From Pelagerythrobacter sp041912895 (GTDB taxonomy: Bacteria; Pseudomonadota; Alphaproteobacteria; Sphingomonadales; Sphingomonadaceae): DNA of 64,000 nt. A model generated the notes under the pieces. The model worked only from the letters and a program-made list of their open reading frames with translations, did no database searches and was not told the origin of the DNA. The stretch spans positions 1 through 64,000 of the forward strand of contig NZ_JAYSGI010000002.1 in NCBI RefSeq assembly GCF_041912895.1. Reading direction: 5' to 3'. Each line of letters starts with the position of its first letter. Position 1 is the first letter of the stretch. Positions 32,119 to 48,108 of this stretch are shown here, in pieces. A program made the translations under genes and the position numbers.

Positions 32119-32754
32119 ATGTCTGAGAATTCGAAGCAAAGTTTCGCTGCCATGTTGGTAGGTGACGTGTTTGCCTCGATGCATCGGCGCGAGCTTCACG
32201 ACAGTCAGGCATCGCGCAGAGACTTGGTTCGCACGTCTTTTGCCGCGATCGAAGGCTTCGTATGGATCTTTCGTGAGCACATTGTCGAAGCGGCAGACTC
32301 CACCTACGGCTTAACGGAAGAAGAAAGCCAAGTTCTCGCCGAGAATTCCTATCAGGTGAACGATCAAGGCAGGATCAATGCACAACCCAAGTTCCTGCCG
32401 ATGTTGTCGCAGGTGCGGTTGATTGCTCGTATTGCAGCCAGGATCGCTCCCGAAGCGGAAATCGATTTCTCGGGCTCGGATTGGAAGAGTATGCGCGAGG
32501 CGGTGCGAGTCCGCAATCGCATCACCCATCCCAAGACCACCGCCGATCTTGAACTGAGCAAAGGCGATGTCGATCGAAGCGTCTCAGCGTTCTTCTGGTT
32601 TGGTGAAGCGGCTTCAAGCGCTATGGAACACGCCAACGTCGCGGTGCATGGCTACCTCGGCCTCTTCAAAGATGTGCTTGAGAAGCTCAAGGCTGGCGAC
32701 CCCGAGACAACGTTGCTCTATCAATACATCGCCAAGTCCGGCGACGAGAGTTGA
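32119..32754 (+). CDS. HEPN-like hypothetical protein
   Basis: The 211-residue, mostly helical protein starts MSENSKQSFAAMLVGDVFAS and contains RTSFAAIEGFVWIFREHIVE and VRVRNRITHPK. R132-N-R-I-T-H137 fits the RX4H motif of HEPN RNases, followed by the HP commonly seen after it. HEPN proteins act as RNases in toxin-antitoxin, abortive infection and CRISPR systems, while others are inactive. No partner antitoxin (MNT nucleotidyltransferase type) is next to it, so its role is open. Base composition is clearly lower in GC than in its neighbours, which suggests horizontal acquisition. The stop is 4 bases from the end of the convergent gapR-like gene. Confidence 0.6.
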   Translation: MSENSKQSFAAMLVGDVFASMHRRELHDSQASRRDLVRTSFAAIEGFVWIFREHIVEAADSTYGLTEEESQVLAENSYQVNDQGRINAQPKFLPMLSQVRLIARIAARIAPEAEIDFSGSDWKSMREAVRVRNRITHPKTTADLELSKGDVDRSVSAFFWFGEAASSAMEHANVAVHGYLGLFKDVLEKLKAGDPETTLLYQYIAKSGDES

Positions 32755-32758
32755 CGCC

Positions 32759-32995
32759 TCAACTCATCCCCAGAGCTGCCTTATAGGTTTCCAGCAGCAT
32801 TTCCATTTCGGCACGGTCATCCGGCTTCATCTTCCGCAGGCGGTAGATTTGCCGCATCATCTTGGTGTCGTAACCAACTGCTTTGCCCTCTGCGTAGACG
32901 TCGCGGATGTCGTCAGCGATGCCCTTCTTCTCTTCCTCGAGGCGTTCGATGCGCTCGATCAGCAGGCGCAGGCGGTCGTCGGTGGTTTCGGCCAT
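32759..32995 (-). CDS. DUF2312 / GapR-like nucleoid-associated protein
   Basis: The 78-residue coiled-coil protein reads LRLLIERIERLEEEKKGI, then VYAEGKAVGYDTKMMRQIYRLRKM, the hallmark of DUF2312. The Caulobacter member GapR is a DNA-clamp protein that binds overtwisted AT-rich DNA ahead of replication and transcription and stimulates topoisomerases. Here the protein is shorter at the N-terminus and the lysine/arginine-rich middle is preserved, so DNA binding is plausible. Whether this is the principal GapR of the cell or a paralogue cannot be told. It follows the DUF1244 gene on the same strand by 87 bases. Confidence 0.87.
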   Translation of the reverse strand: MAETTDDRLRLLIERIERLEEEKKGIADDIRDVYAEGKAVGYDTKMMRQIYRLRKMKPDDRAEMEMLLETYKAALGMS

Positions 32996-33082
32996 TTCAG
33001 GGATGCTCCGGATATGTGTGCGAGAATCGCTCGGCGCGTCCGATAGCCATCCCGTCGGATTCGGTGAACCCCGCCCGAGCGA

Positions 33083-33397
33083 TTATTCCCGTGCGTTCTT
33101 CGCCACGCTCGCTTCCATCCGCGCGAGTTGCTCCTCGGTCGCGGGGGACTGGCGCTTGGCCTTCCATTCTTCCTGCGGCATGCCGTGGATCAGTTCGCGC
33201 GCGGCGGCCTTGTCCCCGTCGTATCCGGCCTCGCGTATCCAGTCGGCGAGGCAATTGCGGCAGAACCCGGCGAGGCCCATCAGATCGATGTTCTGCGCAT
33301 CGTGCCGGTGGCGCAGGTGGCGCACCAGCCGGCTGAACGCCGCGGCTGCCGTAGCGTCATCGAGATCGTCGAGCGGGTCGGGCGAATTCGTATCCAT
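33083..33397 (-). CDS. DUF1244 domain protein
   Basis: The 104-residue protein carries the DUF1244 pattern: AAAFSRLVRHLRHRHDAQNIDLMGLAGFCRNCLADWIREA, then ELIHGMPQEEWKAKRQSPATEEQL. The two cysteines in FCRNC may bind metal or form a redox site. The function is unknown, though the family is widespread in proteobacteria. ATG 33397 is chosen because it starts shortly before the domain. It often sits near DUF2312 genes in alphaproteobacteria, as here. It is divergent from pyk with a 49-base gap. Confidence 0.88.
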   Translation of the reverse strand: MDTNSPDPLDDLDDATAAAAFSRLVRHLRHRHDAQNIDLMGLAGFCRNCLADWIREAGYDGDKAAARELIHGMPQEEWKAKRQSPATEEQLARMEASVAKNARE

Positions 33398-33446
33398 CGG
33401 GCGCTTTTCCTTGTCTTGCAATCAGCCTCTGGCATAGCCCGAGGCC

Positions 33447-34913
33447 ATGCAAAAGCTCGATCCGCGCGCCCGCAAGGTCAAGATCCTCGCCACCACCGGC
33501 CCCGCCAGCCGCGAGCCGGAGATGCTGCGCAAGCTGTTTCGCGCCGGGGCCGACGCCTTCCGCGTCAACATGAGCCACGGCGACCATGCCACCCATGCCG
33601 AAACGATCAAGGCGATCCGCGCGCTGGAAAAGGAGTTCGGCCGCCCGATCGCGATCCTGTGCGACCTGCAGGGGCCGAAGCTGCGCGTCGGCGAATTCAG
33701 GGACGGGCAGGCGGTGATCCGCCATTCGGGCCATTTCACGCTCGACCGCAATCCCGCGCCGGGCGACGAAACCCGCGTCCACCTGCCGCACCCGGAACTG
33801 TTCGGCCTGCTCGAGAAAGGGCAGCGCCTGCTGATCAACGACGGCAAGATCCGCCTGCGGGTGATCAAGGCCGATACTGACGCGATCCTGTGTTCGGCCG
33901 AAGTCGGCGGGGTGATTTCCGACCGCAAGGGCGTCAACGTACCCGACGCCGAAGTGCCGATCCCCGCGCTCACCGAAAAGGACCGGCGCGACCTTGCCTT
34001 CGCGGTCAGGGAAGGGGCGGACTGGATCGGCCTGTCGTTCGTCCAGCGGCCCGAGGATCTGGCCGAGGCGCGCAAGCTGATGGGCGGCGCGGGTGCGCAG
34101 GGCCCCGCGCTCTGCGCCAAGATCGAGAAGCCGATGGCGGTGCGCCGCCTGCCCGAGATCGTCGAACTGGCCGACGGGATCATGGTGGCGCGCGGCGATC
34201 TGGGCGTGGAGCTGGAACCGCAGGAGGTTCCGCCGCTCCAGAAGAAGATCGTCAACATGGCGCGCACCGCGGGCAAGCCGGTGATCGTGGCGACGCAGAT
34301 GCTCGAATCGATGATCGAGAGCCCTGCGCCGACGCGCGCCGAAGTCTCCGACGTCGCCAACGCGGTCTACGACGGGGCCGATGCGGTGATGCTCAGCGCG
34401 GAGACCGCGGCGGGCGAATGGCCGGAAGAGGCGGTGACGATCATGGACAAGATCGCCACCCAGGTGGAACGCGACGACGCCTATATCGGCCGCGTGCGCT
34501 TCCTCGAAACCCCGCCCGACCGCACCACCGCCGATGCACTGGCGCATGCCTGCATGACGATCGCCGATACCGTCGCGGTCGCCGCGATCACGGTGTTCAC
34601 CGGATCGGGCAGCACCGCGCGCCGCGTCGCGCGCGAGCGGCCCGGCGTGCCGATGCTGGTGCTCACCCCCTCGATGGCGACCGCCCGGCGCGTCGGCCTG
34701 CTGTGGGGCGCGCACGCGGTCGCGACGAAGGACATCGGCAGCTTCGAGGAGATGATCGCCAAGGGCAAGCGCATGGCGCTGCGCCACGGCTTCGCCCGCG
34801 CGGGCAGCAAGCTGATCGCGCTGGCGGGCGTGCCGTTCGGGACTCCGGGCAGCACCAACCTCCTCCACGTGGTGACGCTGACCGGCGACGAACTGGACAA
34901 GCACGGCGGATGA
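33447..34913 (+). CDS. pyk: Pyruvate kinase
   Basis: The 488-residue enzyme converts phosphoenolpyruvate and ADP to pyruvate and ATP. Motifs are KILATTGPASREPEML (K/T at the active site), FRVNMSHGDHATH, LCDLQGPKLRVG, DWIGLSFVQRPEDL, CAKIEKPMAVRRL with the catalytic Lys in the IEK site, GIMVARGDLGVELE and MLESMIESPAPTRAEVSDVANAV (shown in part) with SAETAAGEWP. A regulatory C-terminal domain is present. Start ATG 33447 lies after a short gap from the divergent DUF1244 gene. The stop overlaps the truncated GFA start (ATGA). Confidence 0.98.
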   Translation: MQKLDPRARKVKILATTGPASREPEMLRKLFRAGADAFRVNMSHGDHATHAETIKAIRALEKEFGRPIAILCDLQGPKLRVGEFRDGQAVIRHSGHFTLDRNPAPGDETRVHLPHPELFGLLEKGQRLLINDGKIRLRVIKADTDAILCSAEVGGVISDRKGVNVPDAEVPIPALTEKDRRDLAFAVREGADWIGLSFVQRPEDLAEARKLMGGAGAQGPALCAKIEKPMAVRRLPEIVELADGIMVARGDLGVELEPQEVPPLQKKIVNMARTAGKPVIVATQMLESMIESPAPTRAEVSDVANAVYDGADAVMLSAETAAGEWPEEAVTIMDKIATQVERDDAYIGRVRFLETPPDRTTADALAHACMTIADTVAVAAITVFTGSGSTARRVARERPGVPMLVLTPSMATARRVGLLWGAHAVATKDIGSFEEMIAKGKRMALRHGFARAGSKLIALAGVPFGTPGSTNLLHVVTLTGDELDKHGG

Positions 34914-35023
34914 GCGCGGGCCAGCCCGCCGCGCGCTGCCACTGCGGCGCGGTCGCCATCGAACTGGTCGCATGGCCGGCCGAGATCACCGTGCGCGGTG
35001 GAAAGCAGGCGCGGCGACGCTGA
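34910..35023 (+). pseudogene. Truncated GFA-family (glutathione-dependent formaldehyde-activating-like) gene
   Basis: The frame starts with an ATGA overlap to pyk and reads MSAGQPAARCHCGAVAIELV, the usual N-terminus of GFA-type zinc proteins (CHCGAVxIEL). After about 25 residues (WPAEIT) the similarity stops: the expected CNCSIC continuation is absent, and the frame ends at 35021-35023 after a basic tail. The simplest reading is a deletion that removed most of this gene and joined it to the neighbouring cation transporter fragment near 34985. Confidence 0.65.
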
Positions 35024-35403
35024 AAGGCGTGGTGATCCTGATCCTGGGCACCGGCATCCTCGTCACTGTCGGGATCAGGATGGCGACCGGGGTGCCGCCC
35101 TCGTCCACGCTGATGCTAGTGTTCGGCGGCCTTGCGCTCGTCGCCAACCTCGTATGCCTGCGCCTGTTGTGGCGCTTTCGCGAGCAGGACATCAACATGT
35201 CGAGCACTTTCGAATGTTCGCGCAACGACGTGATCGCCAATCTCGGCGTGCTGATCGCCGCAGGCGCGGTCGCGTAGCTCGATTCGCCGTGGCCCGATAT
35301 CGTGATCGGGCTCGCCATGGCCTTCGTCATCCTGCGCTCGGCGCTGCGGGTGTTGCGCGAGGCCGTGCCGCAGTTGAAGGCGCCGGAAGCCGCGCCGCGC
35401 TGA
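34990..35403 (+). pseudogene. C-terminal half of a cation diffusion facilitator gene with internal stop
   Basis: In a different frame from the GFA stub, the sequence encodes membrane helices and signatures of CDF transporters: KAGAATLKGVVILILGTGIL, VFGGLALVANLVCLRLLWRF, the DxNM region QDINMSSTFECSRNDVIANL, and, after a TAG at 35276-35278, the conserved WPDIVIGLAMAFVILRSALR and VLREAVPQL. The TAG stands where family members usually have Trp or another residue, so it is an internal stop. The N-terminal half with the first helices is missing. The gene therefore is non-functional by two lesions. Confidence 0.75.
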
Positions 35404-35406
35404 GCC

Positions 35407-36735
35407 CTATCTAGCGGCGCTTTCCAGCCGAGCTCGCGCTTCGTTCTCCCCGATCAGCGGCAGTAACTCGGCCATGTCGGGACCGTGATCCATGCCAGTC
35501 AGCGCCCGGCGCAGGGGGAGAAACAGCGGCTTGCCCTTACGCCCCGTCGCTTGCTTGAGCGCGGCGGTTAGCGCGTGCCACGGGTCGTCACCCCATTCGA
35601 GCAGACGCGCGGCCTCGTCGAGATACGCGCGGTCTTCATCCGTGAAATCCACTGGCGCGATCGGGCCGGTGACGAGGCGCCACCATTCGTCAGCCTCGCC
35701 TACGTGCGAAAGGTTCGGGCGCACCGCATGCCAGCCCGCCTCATCCATCCCCGAGGGCAGGCGATCGCGCACAGGGGCGAAACCGAGTTGATGCACGATC
35801 GCGGCGTTCACCCGCTCCAGTTCGGCATCGTCGAACCGCGCCGGCGCGCGGCCAAACGTCGAAAGGTCGAACGTCGCCACCAGCGCATCGCGGTCGGCGA
35901 TCGGCTCGACCGGCAGCGAGGTGCCGATCCGCGCGAGCAGCGCGACCAGCGCCTCGGGCTCGATCCCGCGTTCGCGAAAGGCATCGCAGCCGAGCGCGCC
36001 GAGCCGCTTCGACAGCTTGCCCTCGCTGCCGACCAGCAATGCCTCGTGCGCGAAGCGCGGCACCGGCCCGCCCAGCGCGGTGAACATCTGCACCTGTACC
36101 GCGGTGTTCGAAACGTGATCCTCGCCCCGCAGCACGTCGGTGACGCCCATCTCGATGTCGTCGACCGCGCTCGGCAACATGTAGAGCCATGAGCCGTCGG
36201 CGCGGCGTACGACCGGATCGGACAGCTGCGCGGGATCGAATTTCTGCGCGCCGCGAACGCCGTCGTCCCACGCGATCGGCTCGTCGTGGTCGAGGTGGAA
36301 GCGCCAGTGCGGCGCAATGCCCTCCGCCGCCTTCGCCACATGGTCGGCCTCGGTCAGCGCCAGCGCCGCGCGGTCGTAGATCGGCGGCAGCCCGCGCCCG
36401 AGCAGGATCTTGCGTTTCAGTTCCAGTTCCAGCGCCGTCTCGTAGCAGCGATAGACCCGCCCCGCCGCACGCAGCGTTTCGAACGCCGCCTCGTAGTGCG
36501 CGAGCCGGGCCGACTGCCGCTCCTCGCCGTTGGGGTCGAGACCGAGCCAGGCGAGGTCGGCGCGGATGGAATCGACATATTCCTCGCGGCTGCGCTCCGC
36601 ATCGGTGTCGTCGATCCGCAGCAGGAAACGGCCGCCCGCCTGCTTCGCCAGCATCCAGTTGTGCAGCGCGGTGCGGATATTGCCGACATGCAGCCGCCCG
36701 GTGGGCGACGGCGCGAAGCGGGTGATCGTGGTCAT
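35407..36735 (-). CDS. gltX: Glutamyl-tRNA synthetase
   Basis: The 442-residue class I enzyme charges glutamate onto tRNA. The HIGH signature reads RFAPSPTGRLHVGNIRTAL, followed by RIDDTDAERS, and the KMSKS-type loop reads EGKLSKRLGALG. An alpha-helical anticodon-binding C-terminal domain follows. Length fits the bacterial type. Many alphaproteobacteria have two GltX paralogues, one of which charges tRNA-Gln for later amidation; which one this is cannot be fixed here. The stop is 3 bases from the end of the CDF remnant. Confidence 0.96.
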   Translation of the reverse strand: MTTITRFAPSPTGRLHVGNIRTALHNWMLAKQAGGRFLLRIDDTDAERSREEYVDSIRADLAWLGLDPNGEERQSARLAHYEAAFETLRAAGRVYRCYETALELELKRKILLGRGLPPIYDRAALALTEADHVAKAAEGIAPHWRFHLDHDEPIAWDDGVRGAQKFDPAQLSDPVVRRADGSWLYMLPSAVDDIEMGVTDVLRGEDHVSNTAVQVQMFTALGGPVPRFAHEALLVGSEGKLSKRLGALGCDAFRERGIEPEALVALLARIGTSLPVEPIADRDALVATFDLSTFGRAPARFDDAELERVNAAIVHQLGFAPVRDRLPSGMDEAGWHAVRPNLSHVGEADEWWRLVTGPIAPVDFTDEDRAYLDEAARLLEWGDDPWHALTAALKQATGRKGKPLFLPLRRALTGMDHGPDMAELLPLIGENEARARLESAAR

Positions 36736-36762
36736 GCCCGGCCCGATAGCCGAGCGCCGCCG

Positions 36763-37191
36763 CTATTGCGAGAACAGGGTGACGCCGTGTCCGCCGCCAG
36801 ACAGTTCGACGCCGTTCGAGGGCGTGCGCCGCGCCGTGGTCACTGCATCGAGCGCAGTGGCCAGCCGCTGCTGTTCGGGATGGACGGCGATGCGGCAGGT
36901 CGGGCGGTTGGCCGGGCGATCGGTCGCCAGCGCGCCGCCATCGTAAGTGTACGTCCAGTCGAACCCGGCGCAGCGCGGCTCGAAGTGGATGCGCTCGTCC
37001 TCGATCGACAGCGCGATGCCGATCTGCCCGCCGACTTCGGTGCCGTCGATCCCGGCGACGCGGTATTCGCCGACGAGCGAGGCCGGCGCTTCGGCCGTGT
37101 CGGGCGCTTCGGTTTCCGGGGCGGTATCGCCGGACGCGGTCTGGCACGCGGCCAGCGTGGCGAGCGAAAGGGCGGCGAGGATCGTGCGCAT
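36763..37191 (-). CDS. Small lipoprotein, META/HslJ-like
   Basis: The 142-residue protein has a lipoprotein signal (ILAALSLATLAAC, lipobox LAAC) and an acidic threonine/alanine-rich linker (TAPETEAPDTAEAPAS). The rest, LVGEYRVAGIDGTEVGGQIGI ... RCAGFDWTYTYDGG, resembles the META/HslJ beta-rich domain. It is anchored in the periplasm; its role is unknown. It is followed by gltX on the same strand, 27 bases away, and preceded by the rpoC terminator. Confidence 0.78.
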   Translation of the reverse strand: MRTILAALSLATLAACQTASGDTAPETEAPDTAEAPASLVGEYRVAGIDGTEVGGQIGIALSIEDERIHFEPRCAGFDWTYTYDGGALATDRPANRPTCRIAVHPEQQRLATALDAVTTARRTPSNGVELSGGGHGVTLFSQ

Positions 37192-37236
37192 GGTCGGTCT
37201 CCTTCGCGCGCCACGATACGCGCGAAAGCGGATACG

Positions 37237-37268
37237 AAAAAGCCCCGCCGAATCGCTTCGGCGGGGCT
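37237..37268 (-). terminator. Rho-independent terminator after rpoC
   Basis: On the minus strand AGCCCCGCCGAA (37268-37257) and TTCGGCGGGGCT (37252-37241) form a 12-bp stem around a 4-base loop, followed by TTTT. It lies 31 bases downstream of the rpoC stop. Confidence 0.92.
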
Positions 37269-37298
37269 CGTTCGGTTACGCCTCGGCGTGGGAGGAGA

Positions 37299-41648
<4,350 letters not shown>

Positions 41649-41720
41649 GACTTTATTCCCTTGCGGGTGAAATTTCCAAAGCGGGCGGTTACGAGGAGAG
41701 GGCGGGCGCCCCCTGCCCCG

Positions 41721-45926
<4,206 letters not shown>

Positions 45927-46158
45927 GGAGGTGATTCGCCTCTTCGTGTGCTACGCCGGGGCGGTGCGCCGCCGGCCAAGTTCATGCTCGTGCACGTGAT
46001 CGCCATGTCGCCAGAGACGCCAAAAAGCCGCAGCAAATCGCACCCTTGCGGGGCCTGCTGCAGCTACATCAACGTCGCGACTATGGATTCGCCGCTTCCA
46101 TCCTGAGGCCTGTTCCCGCGCATGAACAGGCCTTGCTCGAAGCGTGCGGTCGAGGGGC
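45927..46158 (-). other. rpoB 5' leader with inverted repeats
   Basis: The region between the rpoBC promoter and the rpoB start holds no gene. It contains a perfect 9-bp hairpin (AGGCCTGTT 46106-46114 and AACAGGCCT 46125-46133) and, reading the minus strand, a GC-rich segment with GCAGC / GCTGC repeats ending in TTTTT (46027-46023), which could form an attenuator-like structure. Together these suggest control at the leader level; this is inference from structure only. Confidence 0.45.
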
Positions 46159-46187
46159 TATGTAGGATTTGCCCCCGGCGATGTCAA
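46159..46187 (-). promoter_or_regulatory. Promoter of rpoBC
   Basis: On the minus strand a perfect TTGACA (46187-46182) is followed after exactly 17 bases by TACATA (46164-46159). The transcript would start near 46152, giving a leader of roughly 225 bases before rpoB. Confidence 0.75.
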
Positions 46188-46249
46188 CGCGGGCAAGATG
46201 CACACGTCCGGAGAAGACCGGTCGGATTGCGACACGAAAACGACCGATT

Positions 46250-46310
46250 ATCGTTTTTCGATATTATTGATTGACGATATTCCGAATCGCTCTTATTGAT
46301 TTTCGATATC
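46250..46310. promoter_or_regulatory. Three 16-bp direct repeats, putative operator
   Basis: ATCGTTTTTCGATATT (46250-46265) and ATTGATTGACGATATT (46266-46281) stand directly in tandem; a third copy ATTGATTTTCGATATC lies at 46295-46310. The common core is AT-x-G-x-TT-x-x-CGATAT. They precede a small membrane peptide gene and the DUF2975/HTH pair, and a related CGATTTTTCGATT occurs at 47388-47400 before the next gene. The natural reading is operators for the HTH protein encoded at 47062, which would regulate itself and nearby genes. Confidence 0.6.
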
Positions 46311-46329
46311 GACAATCAAGGAGATCGAT

Positions 46330-46461
46330 ATGTCTCGTCTCTTCAGCGCCGCTTTCGGCTTCATCATCCTCGCCGTCGCATCCATCGGGACGACCGTCGG
46401 TATGCCGACGGTTACGGCTAAGGTTCCCGCCTCCCCGATCCTTATCGCCGAATTCACATGA
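46330..46461 (+). CDS. Small membrane or secreted peptide (43 residues)
   Basis: From ATG 46330, with an excellent ribosome site (AAGGAG, 8 bases upstream), the peptide reads MSRLFSAAFGFIILAVAS, then GTTVGMPTVTAKVPA, and stops at TGA 46459-46461. The N-terminal hydrophobic segment looks like a signal or single membrane helix. It lies just after three operator-like repeats and 52 bases before the DUF2975 gene, so it is probably first in that operon. No family is recognised by me. The strong ribosome site and the placement argue that it is translated. Confidence 0.6.
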   Translation: MSRLFSAAFGFIILAVASIGTTVGMPTVTAKVPASPILIAEFT

Positions 46462-46513
46462 ACCCAAACGCGCTTACCAACCCTGCACTGTCCTAAAACT
46501 CGGGAATTTTCTC

Positions 46514-47062
46514 ATGACTGATAGACCTAACGATGCCCTACTCCGCTTCGGCAAGGCGTTTGCTTTAATCCTTCAGGGGGTGTGCGCCCTGGCAGGAGGT
46601 GTTGCTCTCTTGCTCATCCCGATTGTCCCGCTGGCCAGCCAAGATATGCTTCCCGAGTTCCTTGATTTAAACGACCTTCCGATCATAGAGGCGTCGCCCC
46701 TCTCGGTTTTCAGCATAGCTCTCATGCTGGCAATGATCCTTGCTGCGCTGTTCTACTTCTTCGGCAAAATGCGCGCTCTTATTAAGAGCGTCGGCGAGGG
46801 CGACCCTTTCATCCCCGAAAACGCACGGCGTCTCAACGCGATGGCGTGGCTGCTTCTCGGTGTGCAGGTTTTGACCGTGCTGGTCGGAGGACTCCGCCTC
46901 TATCTTGTGAACCTCGTGGACGATGCCGCAAACGGCAGAGCCAGCATCGACGTCAGTTTTTATGATCTTGACGGCATGCTAATGGTGATCATCCTGTTTA
47001 TCCTCGCCCGCGTGTTCCGCCACGGCGCCGCCATGCGCGACGATCTCGAGGGGACCGTATAA
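46514..47062 (+). CDS. DUF2975 family membrane protein
   Basis: The 182-residue protein has four hydrophobic segments: LILQGVCALAGGVALLLIPI, SVFSIALMLAMILAALFYFF, MAWLLLGVQVLTVLVGGL and MLMVIILFILARVF. The segment GDPFIPENARRLNAMAW is characteristic of DUF2975. In Firmicutes and Bacteroidetes such proteins are paired with a small HTH protein (YoaS-YozG type), as here, where the stop and next start overlap (TAATG). The ligand or role is unknown. GC content is lower than in the surrounding ribosomal genes. Confidence 0.85.
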   Translation: MTDRPNDALLRFGKAFALILQGVCALAGGVALLLIPIVPLASQDMLPEFLDLNDLPIIEASPLSVFSIALMLAMILAALFYFFGKMRALIKSVGEGDPFIPENARRLNAMAWLLLGVQVLTVLVGGLRLYLVNLVDDAANGRASIDVSFYDLDGMLMVIILFILARVFRHGAAMRDDLEGTV

Positions 47063-47310
47063 TGCCCCCCGAAAGCAACGACAGCGAAGGAACCGCCATT
47101 GTGGTCAGGCTCGACGATCTGCTCCACGAACGTCGCATGACGCTGACCGAGCTGGCCGAGCGCGTCGGCCTGACGCTGGCCAACCTTTCCATCCTCAAGA
47201 CCGGGAAGGCGCGCGCGATCCGCTTCTCCACGCTCCAGGCGATCTGTCGCGAACTGGAATGCCAGCCGGGCGACCTGCTCGAATACACCGCCAACCAGTT
47301 CGAGCAGTAA
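47062..47310 (+). CDS. XRE-family HTH regulator (YozG-like)
   Basis: The 82-residue protein is little more than one helix-turn-helix: VVRLDDLLHERRMTLTELAERVGLTLANLSILKTGKARA ... LQAICRELECQPGDLLEY (given in part). This is the HTH_26 group often encoded directly after DUF2975 proteins. The start overlaps the DUF2975 stop by one base. It probably represses its own operon through the tandem repeats at 46250-46310. The target range is not known. Confidence 0.9.
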   Translation: MPPESNDSEGTAIVVRLDDLLHERRMTLTELAERVGLTLANLSILKTGKARAIRFSTLQAICRELECQPGDLLEYTANQFEQ

Positions 47311-47455
47311 CGGTGTCGCGCGCCGCGCAGGTGCTGAACGTTCATCGCAGAGCCTTGATATCTGAACGGAAAAATATTCGCCGGTAGCGATTTTTCGATT
47401 GGGAACCAATGCGGATTGTGGCAATTATATGGCGGGTAGAGAAAGGAATTACCTC

Positions 47456-47734
47456 ATGAAGAAGCTCGCACTCACTGCCGCCCTCCCGCTTGCCCTCGCG
47501 CTCGGCGCTTGCGGCGACACCGCGACCGATACGACCGACGACACGATGTCGGCCGACACCGCCGCGGACACGATGGCCAACGACACCATGACCGATCCGG
47601 CCGCCGACCCGATGGCCGATCCCATGGCCGACGACACCATGACCGATCCGATGGCCGACGACACGATGCCCGCGGACGACATGACCGCCGAGCCGGCCGA
47701 TCCGATGGCCGAGGAAACCACCGAACCGATGTAA
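47456..47734 (+). CDS. Low-complexity acidic lipoprotein
   Basis: The 92-residue protein begins MKKLALTAALPLALALGACG, a lipoprotein signal with lipobox LGAC. The mature part is almost entirely built from repeats of D-T-M, A-D-x-M and D-P-M-A-D (for example TMADDTM-like units), so it is acidic, methionine-rich and probably unstructured. Ribosome site AAAGGAA precedes the ATG. Possible roles include metal or cation binding at the envelope; nothing in the sequence proves this. A second acidic lipoprotein of the same style is encoded at 59607-59891. A terminator follows. Confidence 0.75.
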   Translation: MKKLALTAALPLALALGACGDTATDTTDDTMSADTAADTMANDTMTDPAADPMADPMADDTMTDPMADDTMPADDMTAEPADPMAEETTEPM

Positions 47735-47772
47735 TCGGCTCGGCCAACGCACGACGCCGGTTCTTCCGGCAG

Positions 47773-47800
47773 GAGGCCCGCCCACCCGGCGGGCCTCTTT
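47773..47800 (+). terminator. Rho-independent terminator
   Basis: GAGGCCCGCC and GGCGGGCCTC form a perfect 10-bp stem around a CACCC loop, followed by TTTCG. It closes the lipoprotein transcript. Confidence 0.8.
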
Positions 47801-47831
47801 CGTTTCGGGCTTCCTTGCCCGATCTTCGCGC

Positions 47832-47859
47832 TTGACTTGGCGCGCCGCGCCGCTAGATG
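47832..47859 (+). promoter_or_regulatory. Putative promoter of rplJL
   Basis: TTGACT (47832-47837) and TAGATG (47854-47859) are separated by 16 bases. A transcript starting near 47866 would have a leader of roughly 240 bases before rplJ. Confidence 0.5.
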
Positions 47860-47865
47860 CGCGCC

Positions 47866-48108
47866 TCGACCGCCGGGGCCTCGCGCTGCGCCGGTCATCC
47901 GTCCGAGACAGTTGGTGACCGGAATATGCCGGTCTTAATTTCCAGCCTAGACGGGGACAGAGATTTCGCAGGGGTCCGCCCCTGCCCGCGCCACGGCGCA
48001 CCTCCTTCCCTTCGTCGAACGGACTGCCCCGTACCGGTCAGCGGTGCGGAGCGATTGTGAGCCGGTCGCGGGCGCGCCAGCGCGTGCGGCCATATGAAGG
48101 AGTATGGC
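47866..48108 (+). promoter_or_regulatory. rplJ leader, putative L10 autoregulatory region
   Basis: Between the promoter and rplJ lies a long gene-free segment with several hairpins, for example GCAGGGG-TCCG-CCCCTGC at 47968-47985 and a GC-rich GGGCGCGCC element near 48070. In bacteria, L10 (as the L10-L12 complex) commonly binds its own leader to repress rplJL. The length and structure fit such a leader, but the specific binding fold has not been checked. Confidence 0.45.

Noticed and set aside
32997..33254. A minus-strand frame of 85 residues between the DUF2312 and DUF1244 genes.
   Set aside because: Most of it overlaps the well-supported DUF1244 gene in another frame, and its arginine-rich sequence is typical of a shadow frame in GC-rich DNA.
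47342..48001. A minus-strand frame opposite the low-complexity lipoprotein, rich in G, H and R repeats.
   Set aside because: The repeats are the mirror of the D/M/T repeats of the plus-strand lipoprotein, which has a proper signal peptide, lipobox and ribosome site.
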